Shown here: piece after piece, positions 10,541 to 16,111 of the stretch
Layout: each line of letters opens with the position of its first letter
How positions within the stretch are numbered: position 1 is the stretch's first letter
From: Deltaproteobacteria bacterium
Lineage (GTDB): Bacteria > Myxococcota > Myxococcia > Myxococcales > 40CM-4-68-19
Direction of reading: 5' to 3'
NCBI GenBank assembly: GCA_005879805.1
Contig: VBKL01000104.1
Coordinates: forward strand, 1-46,321
Length of the DNA: 46,321 nt
Notes under the pieces: model-generated
The model's database searches: none
What the model was told of the DNA's origin: nothing
The model's input: the letters and a program-made list of their open reading frames with translations, nothing else
Position numbers and translations under genes: made by a program

Positions 10541-11836
10541 ATGGTGCCCGGCGACATGCGACTTGGCAGCCTCAGCCTCTCGCTCACGATCGCAGTCGGC
10601 TGTGCGTCGGCATCCCAAAGAGCCCAGAAGCCTGAAGCGGTGAACGCAGCACGATTCCACGCAGGCCGACCCGCGATGTTTTACGGCAGCGATCCCGATC
10701 GGCAGTGCCCCCACACTCCTGTGCTCGAGGCGATGCGCAGAAAGCTGTTGGAGAACCCGCCCCGGAAGGATGAGGCCGCCGCCGACGTGGATCCACGGCT
10801 ATGCGCCGTCGCGGAGGCTCTCCTTTCGTGGAACAAGGCCGACTGGCCGCCGCGGGCGTCCGTTCTCCATTTCCTGGCCTGGCATTTCGGCATGTCGACG
10901 CCGTTTCTCCACGCGTCTTGGCTCCACGTCGAAAGCGACGATCCGGGCGCGATCGCTGGGGCCCTCATTCGAGCTGGAACTGGCCACACGAACGTGCCGG
11001 GATATCGTTTCGGGTTCGCGCTCGATCGGTCGAAGAACCAACCAGGGGTCGAAATCCTGCGCGTCGTGCGCTCGATGCCATTCGAAGTCGACCCCTTCCC
11101 CCGGCAACTGGCGCTGAATGGGGAAGCCACGCTGAGCGGCGAGCTAGCATGGAGACGGTCGAGCGAGGAGACACGGATCATCAGCGATGTGACCATGGAA
11201 GTCTGCAACTCTGATGGCCGCTTCGATTCGTTTTCGTTCCCGGACGGGACGAGCTTTCGGCAACGGATTCGCTGCAGCTCGCATCCTGGGACGATGCAAA
11301 TTGCCCTCTACGGTGAAGTACAAGGGCGGTCGTGGCTCTCGTCATTTCCCGTCGCCTGTGGAAGGGAACTTCCGACTTCCGTCGAGTTGCCCGATCGCGA
11401 TGTGACAGCCCCGGGTCTCCCAGAGCAGGAGCGCCACCTGTTCAAGCTGGTCAACGCGGACCGTGTATCGGCTGGATTCGCGCCGCTATCGTGGGACGAA
11501 GAGCTTGCAAAGACCGCGAGAGAATTGTCGGCTCGCTTGTCGACGCATCCTTTTTTCCTGTTGGGCACGCACACTTCGAACGACGAATGGCGCGAGGAGC
11601 GCGACTGGGAAGACGCTCGGGACGCTCGGTTGAAGGCGCAACATGTTCTGGCGCAGGTTGGTGGCAACGCCTGGAGCGTGGAGGACGCCCATGAATCCGT
11701 CCTCGCGGATCCCGAGAGGCGCTGCAGGCTTCTCGGCGCTGCCCCCACACGCGCCGGCGTCGGCGTGGTCGTGGGTCCTGAGCGCGGACAGCCAAACGTC
11801 TTCTTCACCGAGCTTCTGCGCGCCAACGACAAGTGA
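10541..11836 (+). CDS. CAP-domain (SCP/PR1-like) lipoprotein
   Basis: A 431-residue lipoprotein. Starting at ATG 10541 (an ATG at 10556 is equally possible), the signal sequence MRLGSLSLSLTIAVGC ends in a lipobox Cys. The C-terminal third contains a CAP domain: HLFKLVNADRVSAGFAPLSWDEELAKTARELS, then H-T-S-N and a late GVGVVVG strand. CAP proteins bind lipids or act outside the cell; the function here is unknown. The middle region has no recognised domain. It lies in element A as a single gene, 138 bp before the toxin gene. Confidence 0.75.
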   Translation: MVPGDMRLGSLSLSLTIAVGCASASQRAQKPEAVNAARFHAGRPAMFYGSDPDRQCPHTPVLEAMRRKLLENPPRKDEAAADVDPRLCAVAEALLSWNKADWPPRASVLHFLAWHFGMSTPFLHASWLHVESDDPGAIAGALIRAGTGHTNVPGYRFGFALDRSKNQPGVEILRVVRSMPFEVDPFPRQLALNGEATLSGELAWRRSSEETRIISDVTMEVCNSDGRFDSFSFPDGTSFRQRIRCSSHPGTMQIALYGEVQGRSWLSSFPVACGRELPTSVELPDRDVTAPGLPEQERHLFKLVNADRVSAGFAPLSWDEELAKTARELSARLSTHPFFLLGTHTSNDEWREERDWEDARDARLKAQHVLAQVGGNAWSVEDAHESVLADPERRCRLLGAAPTRAGVGVVVGPERGQPNVFFTELLRANDK

Positions 11837-11940
11837 CGGTCGTCGCCGCGGACCGCTTCTACCGGCTCCATGTCCACCAAGCCAATCGGCCTGATCGGTG
11901 TGGCCGAAGACGAGGGGCAAGTGGTCTCTCGATGATGCAG

Positions 11941-11968
11941 TTGACAAAACATCAAGTCCGGCTATGCT
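11941..11968 (+). promoter_or_regulatory. Sigma-70-type promoter of the DUF4258/MqsA module
   Basis: A perfect -35 TTGACA (11941-11946), a 16-bp spacer and -10 TATGCT (11963-11968). Transcription would begin about six or seven bases later, at or next to the GTG start at 11975. The mRNA would then be leaderless, which fits the absence of a Shine-Dalgarno. Confidence 0.65.
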
Positions 11969-11974
11969 GCGTCG

Positions 11975-12253
11975 GTGAATCCCTCGCGAGCTCGCCGGCG
12001 CATCCGGGAGCTGGCTCGCGCAGGTCGGGTCCGCTTTACTGAGTACAGCGCGCTGCGGATGCTGCAGCGGCAGGTCTCTGCCGCCGAGGTGTTTCGCGTG
12101 CTCACGACTGTGCACAGGTGCTACTCGCAGCCGAACGGACGTTGGCGGGTGGGCGGCGAGGAGCTGACCGTGGTGGTCGAGCTCACCGATGACGCGATCG
12201 TGGTGACACTGTTCCGTGGTGACGAAGATGGCGACGAAGACGAAGCGGACTAG
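11975..12253 (+). CDS. DUF4258-family toxin of a type II toxin-antitoxin pair
   Basis: A 92-residue protein with a DUF4258 fold pattern: an N-terminal helix RARRRIRELARAGRVRFTEYSALRM, the QVSAAEVFRVL helix, then GRWRVGGEELTVVVEL and a final strand IVVTLF. DUF4258 proteins belong to the RelE/MqsR-like RNase toxin superfamily and are usually paired with a zinc-finger/HTH antitoxin, as here. The C-terminus is acidic (DEDGDEDEAD). The GTG start has no Shine-Dalgarno and lies next to the predicted transcription start. The stop overlaps the antitoxin gene by 26 bases. Toxicity is inferred from pairing, not shown. Confidence 0.7.
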   Translation: MNPSRARRRIRELARAGRVRFTEYSALRMLQRQVSAAEVFRVLTTVHRCYSQPNGRWRVGGEELTVVVELTDDAIVVTLFRGDEDGDEDEAD

Positions 12254-12710
12254 GCGGTGCTGGAAGTGCCGGAGTGCGACATTGACCGGGGCGACGTTCC
12301 ACGCCGAGCGGAAGATCGGCGGCCAAGTCTTCGTAGCGGAGCTGCCCGCGCGCAGATGCGCCTCGTGCGGCGAGAGAACCGTTTCTGGGCCTGACTTGTT
12401 GGCGTTCGACGCGGCCGTCGCCGGCGAGCTGGCGCGCAGCGGCGCATCGTCGCCGGACGCGCTGAAGTTCCTGCGCAAGACCATGGCGCTCACCGCGGCC
12501 GAACTCGGCGAACTGCTAGAGCTGCGGCCGGAGACGATCTCGCGTATCGAGAACGGCAAGATGCCGGTCGACCGGCGCACGGCCGCGCTGGTTTCTGCGC
12601 TCGCCCTCGACCATCTGGCGGGCCGGAGTGAAACGGCGGACCGCCTGCGCGCGCTCGCGCATCCTCCCAAGGGAAGGAAGCGGGTAGACGTCAAGGCGCG
12701 CGTTGCTTGA
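12228..12710 (+). CDS. MqsA-like antitoxin (zinc finger plus XRE-type HTH)
   Basis: The N-terminal part carries CWKC and CASC pairs about 38 residues apart, the YgiT/MqsA zinc-binding module. The C-terminal part holds an HTH reading FLRKTMALTAAELGELLELRPETISRIENGKMPVD, the MqsA/XRE DNA-binding fold. Such antitoxins neutralise the toxin and repress their own promoter. The ATG at 12228 is preferred (GGTG upstream); a GTG at 12216 is an alternative. Toxin-first order matches the mqsRA arrangement. Its 3' end runs tail-to-tail into the excisionase-like frame on the opposite strand. Confidence 0.8.
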   Translation: MATKTKRTRRCWKCRSATLTGATFHAERKIGGQVFVAELPARRCASCGERTVSGPDLLAFDAAVAGELARSGASSPDALKFLRKTMALTAAELGELLELRPETISRIENGKMPVDRRTAALVSALALDHLAGRSETADRLRALAHPPKGRKRVDVKARVA

Positions 12711-12730
12711 GGACGTGGCCGCTCGGAGTC

Positions 12731-12892
12731 CGGCGGCGCGACGAGCGCGCCCAGGTCGTCGGGGGCGACGCGGATTGCTCCGAGGATGCGCACGTACGCG
12801 AGCTCGCCGCGCGCGCAAAGCTTGTAGACGGTGGCTGTGGAGACCGAAAGCCTCGCAGCCACTTCGCGAACAGTCAGAAAACCTTGCAGCAC
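12731..12892 (-). pseudogene. Excisionase-like HTH (HTH_17 type) of element A
   Basis: About 54 residues starting at a possible GTG (12892) read FLTVREVAARLSVSTATVYKLC and RGELAYVRILGAIRVAPDDL, the winged HTH of AlpA/Xis-type DNA-binding proteins. It closely parallels the HTH of element B (VREVAARLRVCTATVYRLC). The arm repeat overlaps its start. The frame has no stop codon and continues antisense through the antitoxin gene, so the proper C-terminal end is lost; hence pseudogene. Role as excisionase (directionality factor) is inferred from family and position. Confidence 0.6.
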
Positions 12893-12905
12893 CGGTGCAG
12901 CAAAC
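12885..12905 (+). repeat. Arm-type repeat, right end of element A
   Basis: Partner of 8191-8211 (18 of 21 identical), with AGCA half-sites at 12888 and 12899. The second half-site begins 122 bp before the core at 13021, exactly as in element B (14392 to 14514). Confidence 0.65.
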
Positions 12906-13020
12906 GGGCTGCAAAGCCGTGTGTCAGAAGCTACTGAATGGAAATCAGCAGGCGCGGAATCGCCAAGGGTTGCCACGGCTTGTGAATACTTGCACGACCC
13001 TGCAAACGATCCGGGTCGTT

Positions 13021-13067
13021 TTCCCAAGCTGAGGGTCGCCGGTTCGAATCCGGTTTCCCGCTCCAGT
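13021..13067 (+). repeat. Attachment core, copy 2 (junction of elements A and B)
   Basis: Identical to the 47-bp 3' half of tRNA-Gly, without any 5' half, so not a tRNA gene. It is the shared boundary of the two tandem elements. Confidence 0.93.
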
Positions 13068-13303
13068 CGAAGCTCCCGAGAGTCTTGGTCGTTTCGGTCC
13101 GGCGCTCGCGTCGGACCTCCGTCGGTTTCTGCTCGCGGTAGCAAGTGGGAAGCAAAACCGACGAGTTTCAGGCGGCCGATCTGCGTCTGCAGGTAGCCGG
13201 GAACGAGGTGCGCGTAGCGCTCCGTCGTCACTTGGGCGTCAGTGTGGCGGAGCATCTTTTGCACGGCCCAGAGGTCGGCGCCGGCGGCGAGGAGCAGCGT
13301 CAG
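13068..13303 (-). pseudogene. Tyrosine recombinase remnant of element B
   Basis: Only the last part of the catalytic domain survives: LLLAAGADLWAVQKMLRHTDA, QVTTERYAHLVPGYL (the late His and the Tyr nucleophile), then QTQIGRLKLVGFASHLLP. The helix with the box II HxxR is already lost upstream of about 13303. The frame reads without a stop through the attachment core at 13021-13067 and on, in frame, into the HTH of element A. It belongs to the same integrase family as the remnant in element A. Confidence 0.75.
13137..13158 (+). repeat. Arm-type repeat, left end of element B
   Basis: GGTAGCAAGTGGGAAGCAAA with half-sites at 13140 and 13151, 11 bp apart. It matches 14379-14399 apart from one inserted base. 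The second half-site starts 84 bp after the core (83 in element A). Confidence 0.65.
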
Positions 13304-13468
13304 CCGAGGCAACCGAGCTGTGCCGGCGTCATCATCGACCCGAACCCCGACGTGCCAGCTCGGCGTTTGCAATTCTACGATCCGCGGATGCGAATCGAGA
13401 TGTTCGATCCAAGGCACCTGAACGGCGGCCGGCGATTTCAGCCCTAGACTCGTGAGTGGACACGCGAC

Positions 13469-13507
13469 TTGCGTTTTGGCAGGTCCCGTCACTACAATGT
13501 ACGTACA
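13469..13507 (+). promoter_or_regulatory. Promoter and palindromic operator of the RHH/PIN module
   Basis: A -35 TTGCGT (13469-13474), an 18-bp spacer and -10 TACAAT (13493-13498). The perfect 10-bp palindrome TGTACGTACA (13498-13507) begins at the last base of the -10 and covers the likely transcription start, 12 bp before the antitoxin ATG. Ribbon-helix-helix antitoxins normally bind such palindromes to repress their own operon. Confidence 0.6.
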
Positions 13508-13518
13508 AGAGGCAGAGC

Positions 13519-13797
13519 ATGGCGCGTGAGCTGACCATTCAGATCCGGCTGACCAAGGAAGAGCACGATACCATCGCGGCGCAGGCGGGCCGGGAAGGCT
13601 TGGGCGTCGGGACATATCTGCGGGCTCTAGCTCTTCGGAATGCTTTCGAATCGTCCGGCACTCCACGCGGACGGGCTTTTTCGGCCTTGCGGCGGGCGCA
13701 GGAGCGCGCGAAGGCGCGCGGCTTGGACCGGCTCTCCGCGAAGGAGATCGACGCTGAGATCAAGGCTGCGCGCGCTACACGCGGGCGTCGGGGGTGA
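13519..13797 (+). CDS. Ribbon-helix-helix antitoxin
   Basis: A 92-residue protein. The N-terminal MARELTIQIRLTKEEHDTIAAQ and the following helix with GLGVGTYLRALAL form a ribbon-helix-helix DNA-binding fold. The basic C-terminal tail (RAQERAKARGLDRLSAKEID) is the kind of segment that wraps around a PIN toxin. The ATG at 13519 is chosen over longer options because it starts the domain and follows AGAGG-like sequence and the operator. Its TGA overlaps the GTG of the PIN gene by four bases. Confidence 0.78.
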   Translation: MARELTIQIRLTKEEHDTIAAQAGREGLGVGTYLRALALRNAFESSGTPRGRAFSALRRAQERAKARGLDRLSAKEIDAEIKAARATRGRRG

Positions 13798-14213
13798 GTT
13801 CGAAGATCAAGCGGATCGTTCTCGACACGAATGTCCTGGTCTCAGCCTTCCTGAATCCCAGCGGAGCGCCCTCGCAGGTGCTCACGTTGGTACTCGCTGG
13901 CGAACTGAAATTGCTCTTCGATCAGCGGATCCTTGACGAATATGCCGAGGTTCTGGCCCGTCCGCGGTTTGAGCTCGAGTCGGCGGACGTAGCTGAGGTG
14001 CTACGACAGGTCGAAGCAGACGGCGAGCGCGTCGCTGCAACGCCGAGTGAAACGCAGATGCCGGATGCCGACGACTTGCCGTTCCTCGAGGTCGCCCTCA
14101 CCGGCAAGGCCGACGCGCTCGTTACGGGCAACGTGCGGCATTTCCCGGGACGGCTCGGAGTCGACGTGTTGTCGCCGCGGGAGCTGCTCCAGCGTCTCGA
14201 AGCCGAGAAGTAG
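13794..14213 (+). CDS. PIN-domain RNase toxin (PilT N-terminus family)
   Basis: A 139-residue PIN domain of the putative toxin-antitoxin PIN family. The first acidic residue is in RIVLDTNVLVSAFLNP, a conserved E is in RILDEYAEVLARPRF, and the third and fourth acidic positions are in MPDADDLPFLEVAL, with the end strand ALVTGNVRHFP. These residues form the Mg-dependent nuclease site, and all are intact, so the module could be active. The GTG start overlaps the antitoxin stop. The gene ends two bases before the convergent excisionase-like HTH. Confidence 0.82.
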   Translation: MSSKIKRIVLDTNVLVSAFLNPSGAPSQVLTLVLAGELKLLFDQRILDEYAEVLARPRFELESADVAEVLRQVEADGERVAATPSETQMPDADDLPFLEVALTGKADALVTGNVRHFPGRLGVDVLSPRELLQRLEAEK

Positions 14214-14215
14214 CA

Positions 14216-14386
14216 TCACCTGGCTTGATACGCGGCGAGGTCCTCTTCTCGGATGCGGATCGCTGCGCCGACGCGAAAGTGCCGGAGCTCGCCGGTGGTG
14301 CAGAGGCGGTAGACGGTCGCGGTGCAGACGCGCAGGCGCGCTGCGACTTCGCGCACCGTCAGTGAAGTCGAGAAATCCGGTAGCAA
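14216..14386 (-). CDS. Excisionase-like HTH protein of element B
   Basis: A 56-residue protein reading SLTVREVAARLRVCTATVYRLC, TTGELRHFRVGAAIRIREEDLAAYQAR and then a TGA stop. This is a single HTH_17 (MerR/Xis-type) domain, the size of phage and ICE excisionases. The TTG at 14386 is a likely start but longer in-frame starts cannot be excluded. The arm repeat 14379-14399 overlaps the start, suggesting autoregulation by the protein or the integrase. It is the intact counterpart of the damaged HTH in element A. Confidence 0.7.
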   Translation of the reverse strand: MLPDFSTSLTVREVAARLRVCTATVYRLCTTGELRHFRVGAAIRIREEDLAAYQAR

Positions 14387-14399
14387 GGGGAAGCAAAAT
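14379..14399 (+). repeat. Arm-type repeat, right end of element B
   Basis: Partner of 13137-13158 with a single-base length difference. Half-sites at 14382 and 14392; the second begins 122 bp before the core at 14514. Confidence 0.65.
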
Positions 14400-14513
14400 C
14401 CTTCGAAAAGTCTGCTTCCGAAGATACTCGTTGGATTGACGCGGCTGGCTCCAGCCGAGCATTTGCAGCTACTTCCGAAGCGTTGGGAACGCCTGCGACC
14501 GGACCTGATACTT

Positions 14514-14560
14514 TTCCCAAGCTGAGGGTCGCCGGTTCGAATCCGGTTTCCCGCTCCAGT
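14514..14560 (+). repeat. Attachment core, copy 3 (right end of island)
   Basis: Third identical 47-bp copy of the tRNA-Gly 3' half. With copy 1 the match extends two more bases (TC). It marks the island's right edge; 14561-14809 beyond it is unassigned sequence with no convincing gene. Confidence 0.93.
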
Positions 14561-14809
14561 TCGATTGGCTGAGCTCCCTGCAAAATATTCGCTGACGATG
14601 CGGACCTGGTAATGACTAGGGCGCCCTCCGCAGGGGGATGTCGTCGAGCCTCCGGGCCGACGCGGGCCCCTGGAGCGGACGGAGGCGCTGTTACGCTTCC
14701 TGACGATGACGATCCACCACGACCAGAACGCGCTTTATAGGTCCTTGCACTTCGGAATTCGCTCCGGCCGCGGCGGTTGCTCGCCGCGATCTGCCATACA
14801 CTCGACCCC

Positions 14810-15901
14810 GTGAAGCTCGGGTGGGAAGAAGCCCGGGCGCTGCGGCTCGAGCGCCACCAACTGCATCGGCGCGCGCCGCGCGGCAGCGAGGTGCGCGTTG
14901 CCTCCCGCATCTGCGGGCTACATGCCCAGCTCCTTTCCAGCGCCGCTCTGTCGCTGTGGGCGCGGGTCGAGGGCGCGACCCTGGAGACCCTCCAGCGTGC
15001 CCTCTGGCGCGACCGCACGCTCGTCAAGACCTGGGCGATGCGCGGAACGCTGCATCTCTTGCCCGCGCGCGATCTTCCCATGTACCTCGGCGCGCTCGGC
15101 ACCTACACGCACTACCTCAAGCAGGGCTGGGTGAACTACTTCGGCATCGCGCCCCAGGAAATCGAGCTCGTGATCGAAACGGTGGGCAAGGTGCTGCGCG
15201 GGCGTACGCTCACCCGCGAGCAACTGGCCGACGCGGTCGTCGAGCGCGCCGGCTCGAAGAAGCTCGGCGAGATCCTCCGGCAGAGTTGGGGGGTCCTCCT
15301 CAAGCCCGCCGCGTACCGCGGAATGCTCTGCTTCGCCGAAGGCGAGGGGGCGCGCGTGCGTTTCACCCATCCCGGTCCGGTCAAGAAGCTCGAGCCGGCG
15401 GAAGCGCTCGCCGCGCTCGCCCGCCGCTACCTCGGAGCCTACGGACCGGCGAGGCGCGACGACTTCGCGCTGTGGTGGCTCGACCTATCGCGTGCGGAAG
15501 CGCAGCGGCTGATCGAATCACTCGGCGTCACGCCGGTGGATCTGGACGGTGCGCGCGCGTACCTCCTCTCCGGTACGCGGCGGCCCCGGGCGGCGGCTCG
15601 CTCGGTCCGGCTCCTGCCCGCATTCGATCCTTATGTGATCGGTGCGCCCCGCTCGGGCGGCCTGTTTCCGATAGCGCACAAAGCTCGCATCTTCCGTCCG
15701 CAGGGTTGGATCTCGCCTACGCTCCTTGTCGACGGACATATCGAGGGCGTCTGGCGGCACGAGCAGAGGAGCGGTCGCCTCGACGTGCGTATCGAGGCGT
15801 TCGAGCGCCAGCCACCCAGGGTACGCGCGGAGGCGAACGAGGAAGCAGAGCGGCTCGCGGCGTTTCTCGGAACGCGCCTCGGTAAGTTGAAGTGGTGCTA
15901 A
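14810..15901 (+). CDS. Winged-helix DNA-binding domain protein (HTH_42 family)
   Basis: A 363-residue protein of the winged-helix family that includes the DNA glycosylases AlkX/YcaQ-type (HTH_42). Diagnostic stretches are RICGLHAQLLSSAALSLWAR, the hallmark TWAMRGTLHLLPARDLP, and the C-terminal RLLPAFDPYVIGAPR and GWISPTLLVDGHIEGVW. A role in DNA-lesion or cross-link repair is known for some relatives; for this clade it is inference. The start is set at GTG 14810 (KLGWEEARALRLERHQL); a TTG at 14777 is possible. It is the first host-type gene beyond the island and has its own short upstream region. Confidence 0.78.
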   Translation: MKLGWEEARALRLERHQLHRRAPRGSEVRVASRICGLHAQLLSSAALSLWARVEGATLETLQRALWRDRTLVKTWAMRGTLHLLPARDLPMYLGALGTYTHYLKQGWVNYFGIAPQEIELVIETVGKVLRGRTLTREQLADAVVERAGSKKLGEILRQSWGVLLKPAAYRGMLCFAEGEGARVRFTHPGPVKKLEPAEALAALARRYLGAYGPARRDDFALWWLDLSRAEAQRLIESLGVTPVDLDGARAYLLSGTRRPRAAARSVRLLPAFDPYVIGAPRSGGLFPIAHKARIFRPQGWISPTLLVDGHIEGVWRHEQRSGRLDVRIEAFERQPPRVRAEANEEAERLAAFLGTRLGKLKWC

Positions 15902-16111
15902 CGAATCCCAAAAGTGGACGCAGTTCGTCGCACCGTCGTCCCACGAGCGGGATTATCTGCCGCGAAGTTCCCGTGAATCTTTCCGCGCGTGCTCCGTCTG
16001 CGCGTGCACGGTCGATGCGGAAGCACCGTCGATCGCGACCGTACCTCTCGGTGGGCGGGGCTCGCGCCGGGCGCGGCAGGGCTTCGGGGGGAACCCTCTC
16101 TCGGAGGAAGC

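Larger units (their letters stand above)
8076..13067. mobile_element. Integrative element A at tRNA-Gly(CCC)
   Basis: Bounded by two identical 47-bp copies of the tRNA-Gly 3' half (8076-8122 and 13021-13067). Order from left: core, arm repeat, decayed integrase (leftward), tRNA-Pro fragment, LprI-like gene, CAP lipoprotein, DUF4258/MqsA-type toxin-antitoxin, excisionase-like HTH (leftward), arm repeat, core. The arm repeats (8191-8211; 12885-12905) match at 18 of 21 positions and are specific to this element. The integrase is broken, so the element is probably immobile unless helped in trans. Confidence 0.8.
13021..14560. mobile_element. Integrative element B at tRNA-Gly(CCC)
   Basis: Only about 1.5 kb between cores. 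Order from left: core, integrase C-terminal remnant (leftward), arm repeat inside it, RHH/PIN toxin-antitoxin with its own promoter and operator, excisionase-like HTH (leftward), arm repeat, core. Arm repeats at 13137-13158 and 14379-14399 are nearly identical to each other and differ from those of element A. The element has lost most of its integrase. Confidence 0.78.

Noticed and set aside
13021-13067. A second and third tRNA-Gly gene at 13021 and 14514
   Set aside because: Both copies lack the acceptor 5' strand, D arm and 5' anticodon stem; they are attachment-core duplicates, not tRNAs.
12931-13155. Small ORFs with GKPDSNRRPSAWE or ERETGFEPATLSLG peptides as genes
   Set aside because: These peptides are the antisense translation of the tRNA-Gly 3' half and are a well-known annotation artefact; the frames matter only as read-through of integrase.
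8123-14513. A defence island (restriction, CRISPR, abortive infection) in the tRNA-Gly locus
   Set aside because: Apart from the two TA modules there is no nuclease, methyltransferase, helicase or other defence-type gene; the other cargo is two exported proteins.
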